A stretch of DNA of 25,636 nt from an uncultured Pseudomonadota bacterium (GCA_946480245.1 CAMLIZ010000059.1:1-25636); one strand, 5' to 3'. Numbered from the stretch's first letter, positions 4,958 through 18,150 are shown. Program-made: numbers and translations. The notes: generated by a model from the sequence alone, not told the origin.

Positions 4958-7618
4958 ATGGCACCGCTTGATCCGCAGGACTACCTGCCGTTCCACACCT
5001 CCGTGGAGGTGGTGAGCGGAGTGGCCGCGGTGCTCGTGTTCTGGGTGGCCTGGCATGGCAGCCCCGAGCGCCGCAGCGGCGGCATGCGCTGGCTCACGGC
5101 CTGCCTGTTGGGGGCCGCCCTGCTGGACCTGGCGCATGCCCTCTCGTACCGGGGCATGCCGAACTTCGTCACGCCCTCCGGCATCGAGAAGTCGATCGCC
5201 TTCTGGCTCGCCGGCCGGCTGCTGATGGCCCTGGGGCTGCTGGGGCATGCCATGGTGGGCGAACGGCAGTTGATCCGTGGTGCTGCGCGCAGCCTTCTGC
5301 TCGGTGCCGTGCTCGCGTTCGTGGCGGCAGCGTACTGGATCATCCTGGCGCACCCGGCCTGGCTGCCGCGCACCTTCGTCGAAGGCAGCGGCCTCACGGC
5401 GCTGAAGCGTCAGCTCGAGTGGGGTCTCATCCTGCTGCTCCTGGCGGCCGCGGTCGCCAACGCCGCCCGGCTGCGCGGCGAGCGCGAGCGCGGCCGCGCC
5501 CGCGCCCAGGCCCTGCTGTGCGCGGCCGCCCTGGTGGCGGCCGCTGCCGAGTGGATGTTCACCCGCTACGAGAGCTCGACGGACATCGTCAATCTCGTCG
5601 GCCACCTGTTGAAGCTCACCGCGTATGTGGTGATCTACCGCGCGGTGGTGCTGGCCACGGTGCGGCTGCCGCTGGCCCAGCTCAACGACCTGGCAAGTGC
5701 GTTGCGCTCGGCCGCCAACCCCGCCTGCGTGACCGACGAGCGCGGCGTCATCCGCTGGGCCAACGACGCCTTCTCGCGCGCCAGCCGCTACCCACCGGAG
5801 GAGCTGACGGGCCGACCGCTGCGCGCCTTGTCGGCGGAAGCGACGCAGACCGTGCAGCTGCCGGCAGCCAAGAGCACCTGGCGCGGCCAGGTGCTGGTGC
5901 AGCGCAAGGACGGTTCGTGCTACGTAGAGGAGCGCACGCTGACGCCGATCGCCAACGAGTTCGGGGCGGTGACGGGATACGTGTCGGTGGGCGAGGACGT
6001 CACCGAGCGCAATCGGAGCGAGGCGGCGCTGCGCGAGAGCGCGCAGCGCTTCCGTGCGCTGAACGAGCGCTTCGAGCTGGCGATGCGCGCGGCCAACGAC
6101 GGGTTGTGGGAGCGCGACCTTCGAACCGAAACCCTCTACTTGTCTCCACGCTGGAAGTCGATGCTCGGCTACGACGATGGCGAGTTGCCGGACAGCATGG
6201 ACACCTTCATCGGCCTGCTGCATCCCGACGATCGCGAGCCGGTGCTGCAGGCGGTGCAGCTGTTCATCGACGATCCGGCGGCCGAGCGCACCGAACTGGA
6301 GTTCCGCATGCTGCACCGCTCAGGTCATGCGGTGCATGTGCTGTCGCGCGTGTTCGTCGTGCGCGACGCGCAGGGCCGCGCCTTGCGGCTGGTCGGCACA
6401 CACCAGGACCTCACCGAGCGCAAGGCGCAGCAGGCGCGTCACGAGGAGCTTCTGCAACGCCTGATGCAGGCGCAGAAGATGGAGGCGCTGGGGCAGCTCA
6501 CCGGGGGCGTGGCGCATGACTTCAACAACATCCTCGCGGGGGTGCAGGGCCTGTCGCGGCTGGCACTGGAACACCAGATCACGCAGCGGGACGGCAAGCT
6601 CGCCCAGTACCTGCGCGAAATCGTCAACGCGAGCGAGCGCGGGCGCGAGCTCGTGGCGCGCATGCTGGCCTTCAGCCGGCGTGAGGCCGTGCCCGCAGCC
6701 CGGGCCCTCGATCTGGCGGCTGCCATCCGTGGCCAGCAGCAGATGCTGCGCACGCAGTTGCCGGCGGACGTGAAGCTGGACATGGCGCTGGCCGACGACG
6801 TGCCGGCGGTGCGCCTGGGAGAGTCGGAGCTGCAGCAGCTGCTGTTGAACCTGGTGCTCAACGCGCGCGATGCCATTCCAGGCTCCGGCCGCATCGAGCT
6901 GTGCCTCGATGCGGCAACGCGGCCGGGCCTGCGCTGCAGCACCTGCGGCGTTGCCTTGACCGGCGCCTGGGTGCGGCTGCTCGTGAACGACAGCGGCGAG
7001 GGCATTGGGCCGGATCAGTTGCGGCGCATCTTCGAGCCGTTCTTCACCACCAAGGGCGTGGGGCGCGGCACCGGACTCGGCCTGCCGATGGTGCAGGGCG
7101 TGGTACACGGCGCCGGCGGGCACATCGTGGTGCGCAGTGTGGTGGGGCAGGGTACGAGCGTGGAGGTGCTGCTGCCGCCGGCGGAAGCCGAGGTCGGCGT
7201 GCACATGCGGCCGGCATCCCCGGTTCGGGAACTGCCCGCCTCCAGCGGCAAGGTGCGCGTATGGGTGGTGGACGACGATCAGGTGGTCTCGCTGTATCTC
7301 AGCGAGTTCCTGCTGGCGCACGGCCACCAGGTGCAGGTGTTCAACGACCCGCGTGAAGCGCTGCAGCGCCTGCTCGCCGAGCCGGATGCCGCAGACGTGC
7401 TGATCACCGACCAGACCATGCCGCATCTGTCGGGCGACGAACTCGCGCGCCAGGTGCTCGCCGCCAACCCTGCGCTCCCGGTGATCCTGTGTACCGGCTT
7501 CAGCGAAGCCGTGAACGAGGAGCGCGCCCGCGCGCTGGGTGTGAGGCATTTCCTGCGCAAGCCCTTCGACCCGGCGCTGCTACTGGCCGCGCTTGCCGAC
7601 TGCGCCAAGACGGCCTGA
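4958..7618 (+). CDS. Hybrid membrane sensor histidine kinase (MASE3-PAS-PAS-HK-REC)
   Basis: The 886-residue protein begins with a multi-helix membrane domain (about 1-240). Its FHTSVEVVS, LAHALSYRGMP and NLVGHLLKLTAY segments match the MASE3 sensor type. Two PAS domains follow (about 245-350 and 370-490), each ending in a DVTER/DLTER-like PAC tail. The kinase core has phospho-acceptor His520 in GVAHDFNN, the N box around NLVLNARDA, the G1 box DSGEGIG and the G2 box GRGTGLGL. The C-terminal receiver (about 765-880) has Asp818 as phosphate acceptor, the acidic DDD at 772-774 and Lys868. C660-S-T-C663 is inserted between the N and G1 boxes. The ligand and output are unknown; no response regulator with a DNA-binding output is adjacent, so it is orphan within this window. 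The ATG at 4958 has no strong ribosome-binding site, so the start is less sure than the domains. Confidence 0.9.
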   Translation: MAPLDPQDYLPFHTSVEVVSGVAAVLVFWVAWHGSPERRSGGMRWLTACLLGAALLDLAHALSYRGMPNFVTPSGIEKSIAFWLAGRLLMALGLLGHAMVGERQLIRGAARSLLLGAVLAFVAAAYWIILAHPAWLPRTFVEGSGLTALKRQLEWGLILLLLAAAVANAARLRGERERGRARAQALLCAAALVAAAAEWMFTRYESSTDIVNLVGHLLKLTAYVVIYRAVVLATVRLPLAQLNDLASALRSAANPACVTDERGVIRWANDAFSRASRYPPEELTGRPLRALSAEATQTVQLPAAKSTWRGQVLVQRKDGSCYVEERTLTPIANEFGAVTGYVSVGEDVTERNRSEAALRESAQRFRALNERFELAMRAANDGLWERDLRTETLYLSPRWKSMLGYDDGELPDSMDTFIGLLHPDDREPVLQAVQLFIDDPAAERTELEFRMLHRSGHAVHVLSRVFVVRDAQGRALRLVGTHQDLTERKAQQARHEELLQRLMQAQKMEALGQLTGGVAHDFNNILAGVQGLSRLALEHQITQRDGKLAQYLREIVNASERGRELVARMLAFSRREAVPAARALDLAAAIRGQQQMLRTQLPADVKLDMALADDVPAVRLGESELQQLLLNLVLNARDAIPGSGRIELCLDAATRPGLRCSTCGVALTGAWVRLLVNDSGEGIGPDQLRRIFEPFFTTKGVGRGTGLGLPMVQGVVHGAGGHIVVRSVVGQGTSVEVLLPPAEAEVGVHMRPASPVRELPASSGKVRVWVVDDDQVVSLYLSEFLLAHGHQVQVFNDPREALQRLLAEPDAADVLITDQTMPHLSGDELARQVLAANPALPVILCTGFSEAVNEERARALGVRHFLRKPFDPALLLAALADCAKTA

Positions 7619-7631
7619 AGCGCTCAGGCTG
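7611..7631. terminator. Inverted repeat containing both stop codons (kinase/cbbR)
   Basis: GCCTGA (7613-7618) and TCAGGC (7624-7629) form a perfect 6-bp stem with a 5-nt loop, extendable by a G-U and a C-G pair to 7611-7631. The left arm contains the kinase TGA and the right arm contains the cbbR stop read on the other strand. The repeat occupies the entire 5-bp intergenic gap, so it may act as a compact two-way transcription stop. No T-tract is present. Confidence 0.4.
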
Positions 7632-8560
7632 GCGGGGGCGGCTGCAGCAGCGGCGTGTCGTGCGCCACGAGGAAGGCTTCCGCGTGCTCGATGATGAAGT
7701 AGCGAAACGCCTCGGCCGCGGGTGACAGCACCTTGGCCAGCAGGTGCACGATGTTCCAGGTGCGCATCACCGGTGTGCCCTCCACCGACAGCACGTGCAG
7801 CAACCCGCTGCGCGCCTCGAGCCCGATCGTGTGCAGCGACAGGAAGCCCAGGCCCATGCCGGCCATCACCGCCTGCTTGATCGTCTCGTTGCTCGACATC
7901 TCCATCGTGATGCGCGGCGTGAAGCGCCGCTCGCGGAAGAAGTTCTCCATCGCCGCGCGCGTGCCCGAGCCGGCCTCGCGCACCACGAACGGGTAGTTCT
8001 GCATCAGGCTCACCGGCGGGTGCCCCACCGACAGCAGCGGATGCCCGGGCGGCGCCACGAACACCAGCGGGTGCGCCGCGAAGGCCTCGGCGCGCGTGGC
8101 CATCTCGCTGGGTGGGCGGCCCATCACCGCCAGGTCCACCTCGTTGGCATGCAGCAGCGCCAGCAGCTGCTCGCGGTTGCCGGTGACCTGCAGGCGCACG
8201 TCGATGCCCGGATGCTCGTCGCGAAAGCGCGCCAGCAGCGGCGGCACGAAGTACTGCGCGGTGCTCACCATGCCGATGGTCAGCAGGCCGGTCTCCAGCC
8301 GCTTGAAGCGCGCCATCGCGTCGTCGGCGTCCTTCAAGGTGGCCAAGAGGCGACGCGCATACACCAGGAAGTACTCGCCGGCCGTGGTGAGCGACACCTG
8401 CCGGCCCTGGCGCTCGAATAGCGGCAGCCCCACCTGCGCCTCCACCTCCTTCACCTGCATGGTCACGGCCGGCGGCGTGAGGTGCAGCGCCTCGGCGGCG
8501 CGCGCGAAGCTCAGGTGGCGCGCCACCTCCGAGAAGACCCGAAGCTGGCGGAAGGTGACG

Positions 8561-8565
<5 letters not shown>
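7624..8565 (-). CDS. cbbR: CbbR, LysR-type regulator of the cbb operon
   Basis: This is a 313-residue LysR-type transcriptional regulator, of standard length. The N-terminal winged helix-turn-helix (about residues 1-62) contains FRQLRVFSEVARHLSFARAA, and a periplasmic-binding-protein-like effector domain (about 90-295) follows. It is divergently transcribed from cbbL with a 98-bp shared control region, the classical CbbR arrangement. Known CbbR proteins activate the cbb operon and respond to metabolites such as RuBP, PEP, ATP or NADPH; which signal applies here cannot be told. The ATG is at 8565 with no strong Shine-Dalgarno. An inverted repeat overlaps its start codon, which fits negative autoregulation. 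Confidence 0.93.
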
Positions 8566-10133
<1,568 letters not shown>

Positions 10134-10144
10134 AGGAGCACCCC

Positions 10145-10579
10145 ATGCTGACCAACCCGACCGGCCGTCTCACCCAAGGCCAGTTCTCGTTCCTGCCCGA
10201 TCTCACCGACGCCGAGGTGGCGCTGCAGGTGGAGTACGGCCTGCGCAAGGGCTACGCGTGGAGCGTGGAATACACCGACGACCCGCACCCGCGCAATACC
10301 TACTGGGAGATGTACGGCACGCCGATGTTCGACCTGCACGACGCCGCCGGCGTGGTGGCCGAGCTCAAGGCCTGCCGCAAGACCTTTGCGTCGCACTACA
10401 TCCGGCTGGTGGCGTTCGATTCCACGCGTGGCGTGGAGTCGGTGGCGATGAGCTTCATCGTGAACCGGCCCGCGATCGAGCCGGGTTTTGCGCTCGAGCG
10501 GCAGGAGGTCGGTGGGCGTTCGGTGCGCTACACGACGCGGGCGTATTCGGGCGATCGGCCTGAGAACGAGCGGTATTGA
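10145..10579 (+). CDS. cbbS: RuBisCO small subunit, red-type
   Basis: The 144-residue small subunit caps the L8S8 holoenzyme. It begins [20 protein letters not shown] and keeps the [14 protein letters not shown] segment common to red-type small subunits. Residues about 111-144 form a C-terminal extension ([10 protein letters not shown]...[11 protein letters not shown]) that in red-type enzymes makes a beta-hairpin lining the central solvent channel and replaces the betaA-betaB loop of green-type enzymes. The Shine-Dalgarno AAGGAG is fused to the cbbL stop (TGAAGGAG, 10131-10138), so the two subunits are translationally coupled. The stop is 7 bp before cbbX. Confidence 0.97.
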   Translation: MLTNPTGRLTQGQFSFLPDLTDAEVALQVEYGLRKGYAWSVEYTDDPHPRNTYWEMYGTPMFDLHDAAGVVAELKACRKTFASHYIRLVAFDSTRGVESVAMSFIVNRPAIEPGFALERQEVGGRSVRYTTRAYSGDRPENERY

Positions 10580-10586
10580 CGCGCCG

Positions 10587-11546
10587 ATGAACACTCCGCT
10601 GTATCGCATCCCCGGCGTCGCCACGCCGGAGGCGGCCGCCCCGAAGGCGCCGGCCCAGGAAGCACCGATCCCGAAGACGATCGCCGAAGTGCTCGCCCAG
10701 ACCCGCGTCGAGGAAGTGCTCGACGAGCTCGAGCGCGACCTCGTGGGCCTGGCCCCTGTGAAGCGCCGCATCCGCGAGATCGCCGCGCTGCTGGTGATCG
10801 ACAAGCTGCGGCTGGCGCACGGGCTGCAGGCGCAGGCGCCGTCGCTGCACATGAGCTTCACCGGCAACCCGGGCACCGGCAAGACCACGGTGGCGCTGCG
10901 CATGGCGCAGATCCTTCATCGGCTGGGCTATGTGCGCAAGGGGCACCTGGTGGCGGTGACGCGTGACGACCTGGTGGGCCAGTACATCGGCCACACGGCG
11001 CCCAAGACGAAGGAAGTGCTGCAGCGCGCGATGGGCGGCGTGCTGTTCATCGACGAGGCGTACTACCTGTACCGGCCCGAGAACGAGCGCGACTACGGCC
11101 AGGAGGCGATCGAGATCCTGCTGCAGGTGATGGAGAACCAGCGCGACGACCTGGTGGTGATCCTGGCCGGCTATGCCGACCGCATGGACACCTTCTTCAA
11201 GAGCAACCCTGGCCTCAGCTCGCGCATCGCGCACCACCTGGCGTTTCCGGATTACGCACAGCCCGAGCTGCTGCAGATCGCCGACCACATGCTGCAGGCC
11301 GCGCAATACCGCTTTGCGCCGGGCGCGCGCGAGGCCTTCGCCGAGTACCTGGCGCTGCGCGTGCAGCAGCCGCACTTCGCCAACGCGCGCAGCGTGCGCA
11401 ATGCGCTCGAGCGCATGCGGTTGCGCCAGGCCAACCGGCTGTTTGCACAGCCCGAGCGCGAGCTCGGCGCCGACGAGTTGAGCACGCTGGACGCGGCCGA
11501 CGTGCGCGGCAGCCGGGTGTTCGACGGCGCACGACAGGCCGCCTGA
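10587..11546 (+). CDS. cbbX: CbbX, AAA+ red-type RuBisCO activase
   Basis: The 319-residue AAA+ ATPase remodels red-type RuBisCO by pulling on the C-terminus of the large subunit to release inhibitory sugar phosphates; family members are stimulated by RuBP. Walker A is GNPGTGKTT (residues 93-101), Walker B is VLFIDEA (152-158), and a YIG pore-loop motif lies at 133-135. Residues 1-30 are an Ala/Pro-rich leader that probably is disordered. I chose ATG 10587 because it lies 7 bp behind cbbS and begins the family's usual N-terminus; no strong Shine-Dalgarno is visible and coupling to cbbS is likely. Its place directly after cbbLS is the standard red-type order. Confidence 0.95.
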   Translation: MNTPLYRIPGVATPEAAAPKAPAQEAPIPKTIAEVLAQTRVEEVLDELERDLVGLAPVKRRIREIAALLVIDKLRLAHGLQAQAPSLHMSFTGNPGTGKTTVALRMAQILHRLGYVRKGHLVAVTRDDLVGQYIGHTAPKTKEVLQRAMGGVLFIDEAYYLYRPENERDYGQEAIEILLQVMENQRDDLVVILAGYADRMDTFFKSNPGLSSRIAHHLAFPDYAQPELLQIADHMLQAAQYRFAPGAREAFAEYLALRVQQPHFANARSVRNALERMRLRQANRLFAQPERELGADELSTLDAADVRGSRVFDGARQAA

Positions 11547-11585
11547 GAAGGCGAGCCGACGAATTCCACATCCGAGGAGACCGCC

Positions 11586-12629
11586 ATGAACTCGCCCGAC
11601 CTTTCCAAGTGGCTTGCCACGCAGCCCGCGGCACTGGCCGCCACGCTGCAGGCGATCGTGCACGCCGCCACGCGCATCAGCGAGGCGGTGCGCCTGGGCC
11701 CGCTGGCCGGCTTGCACGGCAGTGCCGGCCGCGCCAACGTGCAAGGCGAGGTGCAGCAGCAGCTCGACGTGTTCGCCGACCGTTGCATGGCCGAGGCGCT
11801 GGCCGTATGCCCGGCCGTGGCGGGCTGGGCCAGCGAGGAGCAGGACGAGCCCACGCCGTCGCCCGACTACGGTCAGCACGGCGACCACCTCGTGCTGTTC
11901 GACCCGCTGGACGGCTCCTCCAACATCGAGACCAACAGCGCCATCGGCACCATCTTCTCGGTGCTGCCGCATCCGTTTCGCGGCACGCCGCCGGGCGCGG
12001 CCGGCTTCCTGCAGCCGGGGCGGCGCCAGCTGGCGGCCGGCTACGTGATCTACGGCCCGGCCACCGTGCTCGTGCTCACCGTGGGGCAGGGCGTGTGCAT
12101 GTTCACGCTCGACCCGCGCAACGGCCGCTGGCGTACCACGGCCGAGCAGGTGCGGCTGCCGGCGGTGACGGGGGAGTTCGCGATCAACTGCTCCAACCAA
12201 CGCTTCTGGGAGAAGCCGGTGCAACGCTACGTGGCGGAGTGCCTGGCCGGTGAGGACGGGCCGCGTGCCCGCAACTTCAACATGCGCTGGATCGCCAGCT
12301 TCGTGGCCGAGGTGCATCGCATCCTCGGGCGCGGCGGCATCTTCCTGTACCCGCGCGACCGCAAGCAGCCTTTCAAGCCGGGCCGCCTGCGCCTGATGTA
12401 CGAGGCCGCGCCGATGGCGATGCTGATCGAGCAGGCCGGCGGCGGCGCCGTCACCGGCACGCAGGCCTTGCTCGACGTGGTGCCCGACACGCTGCACCAG
12501 CGCGTGCCGGTGATCCTGGGCACCGCGGAGGAAGTGGAGCGCATCGTGCGCTACCACGCCGAGCCGAGCGAGAACGTGACCTGGCAGCTGTTCAAGACCC
12601 GGTCGCTGTACGTGCAGCCGCACGCCTGA
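11586..12629 (+). CDS. cbbF: Fructose-1,6-bisphosphatase class I
   Basis: The 347-residue FBPase hydrolyses fructose-1,6-bisphosphate; proteobacterial CbbF enzymes often also act on sedoheptulose-1,7-bisphosphate, which would cover the SBPase step that has no separate gene here. The class I fold is shown by NVQGEVQQQLD near residue 51, the acidic WASEEQDE (81-88) and the metal site FDPLDGSSNIE (105-115, D106 and D109). The substrate-binding NFNMRWIASFVAEVHRIL and LMYEAAPMAMLIEQAGG segments follow. ATG 11586 has a good GAGGAG site. The 39-bp gap behind cbbX is the largest inside the operon. Confidence 0.95.
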   Translation: MNSPDLSKWLATQPAALAATLQAIVHAATRISEAVRLGPLAGLHGSAGRANVQGEVQQQLDVFADRCMAEALAVCPAVAGWASEEQDEPTPSPDYGQHGDHLVLFDPLDGSSNIETNSAIGTIFSVLPHPFRGTPPGAAGFLQPGRRQLAAGYVIYGPATVLVLTVGQGVCMFTLDPRNGRWRTTAEQVRLPAVTGEFAINCSNQRFWEKPVQRYVAECLAGEDGPRARNFNMRWIASFVAEVHRILGRGGIFLYPRDRKQPFKPGRLRLMYEAAPMAMLIEQAGGGAVTGTQALLDVVPDTLHQRVPVILGTAEEVERIVRYHAEPSENVTWQLFKTRSLYVQPHA

Positions 12630-12639
12630 AGGAGCCCTC

Positions 12640-13515
12640 ATGTCGCGCAAGCATCCGATCATCGCGGTCACCGGCTCCAGCGGCGCCGGCACCAGCACCG
12701 TCAAGCGCACCTTCGACAACATCTTCCGCCGCGAAGGCATCGTGGCGGCCACGATCGAAGGCGATGCGTTCCACCGCTTTCCGCGCGTGGAGATGAAGCA
12801 GCGCGTGGCCGAGGCGGACCGGGAGAACCGGCCGCTCAGCCACTTCAGCCCGGAGGCCAACGAATGGAAGCTGCTCGAGCAGCAGTTCCGCACCTACGGG
12901 CAGGAGGGCCGCTGCCGCACCCGGCTGTACCTGCACAACGACGAGGAGGCCGCGCCCTGGCAGCAGGACGCCGGCACCTTCACGCCCTGGCAGGACACGC
13001 CGGCCGACACCGACCTGCTGTTCTACGAGGGCCTGCATGGCTGCGTGAAGACCGCCGAGGTGGACCTGCCGCGCCACGTGGACCTGAAGCTGGGCGTGGT
13101 GCCGATCATCAACCTCGAGTGGATCCAGAAGATCCATCGCGACACGCGCGACCGCGGCTACTCGAAGGAGGCGGTGGCCGACACCATCCTGCGCCGCATG
13201 CACGACTACGTGCACTACATCTGCCCGCAGTTCGCCGAGACCGACATCAACTTCCAGCGCGTGCCGGTGGTGGACACCTCCAACCCGTTCATCGCGCGCG
13301 ACATCCCCACCGCGGGCGAGAGCATGACCGTGATCCGCTTCAAGGATCCGCGCGGCATCGACTTCCCGTACCTGCTGTCGATGATCCACGACGCGTTCAT
13401 GTCGCGCGCCAACACCATCGTGGTGCCGGGCGGAAAGATGGACCTGGCGATGCAGCTGATCCTGACGCCGATGATCCTGCGGCTGATGGAAATCCGCCGC
13501 GCGCAGTTGAGCTGA
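12640..13515 (+). CDS. cbbP: Phosphoribulokinase
   Basis: The 291-residue enzyme phosphorylates ribulose-5-phosphate with ATP to make the RuBisCO substrate; it is unique to the Calvin cycle. A P-loop GSSGAGTST lies at residues 12-20. Downstream, [18 protein letters not shown] and [11 protein letters not shown] are the conserved segments of the proteobacterial octameric class I PRK, and the length is right for that class rather than for the longer plant/cyanobacterial class II. Class I enzymes are typically activated by NADH and inhibited by AMP. Its ribosome-binding site is fused to the cbbF stop (TGAAGGAG, 12627-12634). Confidence 0.97.
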   Translation: MSRKHPIIAVTGSSGAGTSTVKRTFDNIFRREGIVAATIEGDAFHRFPRVEMKQRVAEADRENRPLSHFSPEANEWKLLEQQFRTYGQEGRCRTRLYLHNDEEAAPWQQDAGTFTPWQDTPADTDLLFYEGLHGCVKTAEVDLPRHVDLKLGVVPIINLEWIQKIHRDTRDRGYSKEAVADTILRRMHDYVHYICPQFAETDINFQRVPVVDTSNPFIARDIPTAGESMTVIRFKDPRGIDFPYLLSMIHDAFMSRANTIVVPGGKMDLAMQLILTPMILRLMEIRRAQLS

Positions 13516-13525
13516 AGGAGCGGCG

Positions 13526-15529
<2,004 letters not shown>

Positions 15530-15537
15530 GAGTTCGC

Positions 15538-16239
15538 ATGCGCTATTCCGTGCTCAGCTTCGACCTCGACGGCACGCTCGTCGACACCGCCGCCGAGATC
15601 GCCGAGGCCGCCAACCGCACATTGGCCGACTTCGGCGTGGCGCGCCAGCCCGAGGCCCTGGTGGCGCGCTTCATCGGTGCCGGCACGCGCGAGATGATGC
15701 TGCGCCTGCTGGCGCACGTGCTGCACGAGCGCAGCGAACTCGCGCCACGTCTGCCACCGGACGACGTGCTGGAGCGGTTGAAGCGCCACTACGGCGTCAC
15801 CGCCGGCATGAGCGCGCGGCCGTACGACGGCGTGCCGCGCGCGCTGCAGACGCTGCTGGACAGCGGCGTGCGGCTGGCCTGCGTCACCAACAAGGAGCAC
15901 CGCTACGCGCTGCGCGTGCTGGAGCGCACGCGGCTGGACCGCTACTTCAGCCTGGTAGTGGGCGGGGATTCGCTGCCGGTGAAGAAGCCGCATGCCGGCG
16001 TGCTGCAGCACGTGGTGCGGGTGCTCGGCGGGCAGCCGGAACGTGCCGCGCACGTGGGCGATTCGCAAACCGACATGGACGCCGCGCGTGCCGCCGGCGT
16101 GCAGGCCTGGGCCGTGCCCTATGGCTACAACGAAGGCCGCGCCATCGAGACCGCTGCGCCGCAGCGCCTGTTCCGCTCGGCCGAAGAGGTGGCCGCGCAC
16201 GTGCTGCAGGCGAATGCCCGGCACGCCCTTGCCGCTTGA
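15538..16239 (+). CDS. cbbZ: 2-phosphoglycolate phosphatase (HAD family)
   Basis: The 233-residue HAD hydrolase has [10 protein letters not shown] at the N-terminus (nucleophile D9 and general acid D11), a helical cap, the VTNKE motif II, the conserved lysine in VKKPHAG and the [11 protein letters not shown] acidic motif. In cbb operons this gene is the phosphoglycolate phosphatase that removes the product of RuBisCO's oxygenase reaction before it inhibits triose-phosphate isomerase. The start ATG 15538 is preceded by TAGGAG, in which the cbbT stop itself supplies part of the ribosome-binding site. It is clearly different from the second HAD protein, CbbY, at the operon's end. Confidence 0.92.
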   Translation: MRYSVLSFDLDGTLVDTAAEIAEAANRTLADFGVARQPEALVARFIGAGTREMMLRLLAHVLHERSELAPRLPPDDVLERLKRHYGVTAGMSARPYDGVPRALQTLLDSGVRLACVTNKEHRYALRVLERTRLDRYFSLVVGGDSLPVKKPHAGVLQHVVRVLGGQPERAAHVGDSQTDMDAARAAGVQAWAVPYGYNEGRAIETAAPQRLFRSAEEVAAHVLQANARHALAA

Positions 16240-16250
16240 GGAGCATCGAC

Positions 16251-17309
16251 ATGGCCTTGATCTCGCTGCGTCAGTTGCTCGACCACGCCGCTGAGCACGA
16301 CTACGCCGTGCCGGCCTTCAACGTGAACAACCTGGAGCAGATCCAGGCCATCATGGAAGCCGCCGAGGACACGCGCAGTCCGGTGATCCTGCAGGCCTCG
16401 GCGGGCGCGCGCAAGTACGCCGGCGAGGCCTACCTGCGGCACATGGTGCTGGCGGCCGTGGAGCAGCACCCGGCAATTCCGCTGGTGCTGCACCAGGACC
16501 ACGGCGTGTCGCCCGCGGTGTGCCAGCAGTCGATCCGCTCCGGCTTCACCAGCGTGATGATGGACGGCTCGCTGCTGGAGGACGGCAAGACGCCCGCACC
16601 CTATGCCTACAACGTGGCCGTGACCCGGCGCGTGTGCGAGATGGCGCATGCGGTGGGCGTGTCGGTGGAAGGCGAGCTTGGCTGCCTGGGCTCGCTGGAG
16701 ACCGGCGAGGCCGGCGAGGAAGACGGCATCGGTGCAGTCGGAAAGCTGGGCCATGACCAGTTGCTCACCGACCCGGCCCAGGCGCGCGACTTCGTGGCGC
16801 GCACCGGCGTGGATGCGCTGGCCATCGCCATCGGCACCAGCCATGGCGCCTACAAGTTCAGCCGGCCGCCCACCGGCGAGGTGCTGGCGATCGAGCGCAT
16901 CGCGCAGATTCATGCCGCGGTGCCCGACACGCACCTGGTGATGCACGGCTCCTCCAGCGTGCCGCAGGAGTGGCTGGCGATCATCCGCCAGTACGGCGGT
17001 ACCTTGAAGCAGACCTATGGCGTGCCGGTGGAGGAGATCCAGCGCGGTATCCGCCACGGCGTGCGCAAGGTCAACATCGACACCGACATCCGCCTCGCGA
17101 TGAGCGGCGCGATGCGTCAATGCCTGGCCGAGCAGCCGGCGGAGTTCGACCCGCGCAAGGCGCTGCTGGCGGCCAAGCAGGCCGCACGCGGCATCTGCCG
17201 TGCGCGCTTCGAAGCCTTCGGCTGCACCGGCATGGCCGATCGCATCGTGCCGCTGTCGCTGGAGGCGATGGCGCGCCGCTATCCGCCGCCGGCGGCGCTG
17301 GCGGCGTAG
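16251..17309 (+). CDS. cbbA: Fructose-bisphosphate aldolase, class II
   Basis: The 352-residue zinc aldolase condenses dihydroxyacetone phosphate with glyceraldehyde-3-phosphate (and, in the Calvin cycle, with erythrose-4-phosphate). The zinc and active-site residues are present: D83 and H84 in HQDHG, E141 in VEGELG, H198 in [10 protein letters not shown]232 in MHGSSS, and the NIDTDIRLA phosphate-binding segment. It is the longer class IIB type usual in CbbA. ATG 16251 is chosen because TGAGGAG (16237-16243), formed with the cbbZ stop, sits 7 bp upstream; an in-frame TTG at 16236 lies inside cbbZ and is less likely. Confidence 0.96.
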   Translation: MALISLRQLLDHAAEHDYAVPAFNVNNLEQIQAIMEAAEDTRSPVILQASAGARKYAGEAYLRHMVLAAVEQHPAIPLVLHQDHGVSPAVCQQSIRSGFTSVMMDGSLLEDGKTPAPYAYNVAVTRRVCEMAHAVGVSVEGELGCLGSLETGEAGEEDGIGAVGKLGHDQLLTDPAQARDFVARTGVDALAIAIGTSHGAYKFSRPPTGEVLAIERIAQIHAAVPDTHLVMHGSSSVPQEWLAIIRQYGGTLKQTYGVPVEEIQRGIRHGVRKVNIDTDIRLAMSGAMRQCLAEQPAEFDPRKALLAAKQAARGICRARFEAFGCTGMADRIVPLSLEAMARRYPPPAALAA

Positions 17310-18089
17310 ATGCTGTGCGCGCTGATCTGGGACGTGGACGGCACGCTCGCGGAGACCGAGCGCGATGGCCACCGCGTGGCCTTCAACCAGGCCTTCGAGC
17401 AGGCCGGCCTGCCGTGGCGCTGGAGCGAGGCACGCTATGGCGAGCTGCTGGCGGTGGCCGGCGGGCGCGAGCGCTTGCTGCACGACATGGCAGGGCGCGC
17501 AGACGCGCCGGCCGGCTGGGCGCAGCGCGAGTCGCTGGCACGCGCGCTGCACGGCCTGAAGAACGCCGCCTATGCGCGCATCGTGTCCAGCGGCCGGCTG
17601 CCGCTGCGCCCGGGCGTGCGCGAGCTGCTGGACGACTGCGCTGCCGCGGGCGTGCGGCTGGCGATTGCCACCACCACCGGCACCGCCAACGTGCAGGGGC
17701 TGCTGCAGGCGCAGCTGGGCCCGCAAGGCGCGCAGCGCTTCGAGTGCATGGTGTGCGCCGAGCAGGCGCCGCGCAAGAAACCCGACCCGCAGGTGTATCG
17801 GCTGGCGCTGCAGCAGCTCGGCTGCGCGCCGCACGAAGTGCTGGCGCTGGAGGATTCGCCCGCCGGGCTGCGGGCGGCTGCTGCCTGCGGCATTGCCACC
17901 GTGATCACGCGCAGCGTGTACTTTGCCGACGCGTTCCAGACGCCCCCGGTGCGGCCGCTGGCCATCGGCCCGAGCCTTGGCGAGCGCGAAGGCTGGCAAC
18001 CCGTTGTGCCGGGGCCGGGCCGCGTGAACCTGGCGCTACTGCGCGATTGGCACGATTCAGGCCTGCAAAACATGAGTGCTTGCGCATAA
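17310..18089 (+). CDS. cbbY: CbbY, HAD-family xylulose-1,5-bisphosphate phosphatase
   Basis: This 259-residue HAD phosphatase begins WDVDGTLAETERDGHR (D8 and D10 as nucleophile and acid), where the ETERDGHR cap motif is characteristic of CbbY rather than CbbZ. Further motifs are IATTTGTANV, the conserved lysine in RKKPDPQVY and LEDSPAGLRAA. Characterised CbbY proteins selectively dephosphorylate xylulose-1,5-bisphosphate, a misfire product that inhibits RuBisCO, so it works with CbbX. Its ATG follows the cbbA stop with no spacing (TAGATG). It is the last recognisable cbb gene; in Ralstonia-type operons it lies next to cbbX instead. Confidence 0.92.
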   Translation: MLCALIWDVDGTLAETERDGHRVAFNQAFEQAGLPWRWSEARYGELLAVAGGRERLLHDMAGRADAPAGWAQRESLARALHGLKNAAYARIVSSGRLPLRPGVRELLDDCAAAGVRLAIATTTGTANVQGLLQAQLGPQGAQRFECMVCAEQAPRKKPDPQVYRLALQQLGCAPHEVLALEDSPAGLRAAAACGIATVITRSVYFADAFQTPPVRPLAIGPSLGEREGWQPVVPGPGRVNLALLRDWHDSGLQNMSACA

Positions 18090-18113
18090 ATGTGGCGCAC
18101 GAGGGGGCGCACG
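18081..18113 (+). promoter_or_regulatory. Repeats upstream of the arsR-rhodanese pair
   Basis: The 61-bp gap between cbbY and the regulator, plus the cbbY stop, holds an inverted repeat TGCGC-N9-GCGCA (18081-18099) and a direct repeat GGCGCACG (18094-18101 and 18106-18113). ArsR-family repressors usually bind short inverted repeats near their own promoter, so this is a candidate autoregulatory site. A TATCAT at 18116-18121 could be a -10, but no -35 is convincing. Confidence 0.3.
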
Positions 18114-18150
18114 GCTATCATCCGCGCAACATGACCCAGCAGCCTTGTCC

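Noticed and set aside
4942..4971. Nine-codon frame (ATG 4942 to TGA 4969-4971) overlapping the kinase start
   Set aside because: It has a G-rich stretch upstream that could pass for a ribosome-binding site, but the peptide has no feature of note and such short frames are expected by chance.
4166..6316. A 716-codon open frame on the minus strand across the thioredoxin and kinase genes
   Set aside because: Its translation is rich in Arg, His and Gln with no domain, and it lies antisense to clearly real genes. High GC removes stop codons in such shadow frames.
18076..18150. GTG start at 18076 giving a 145-residue ArsR protein
   Set aside because: The extra residues begin inside cbbY and do not resemble an ArsR N-terminus; ATG 18151 gives a normal length.
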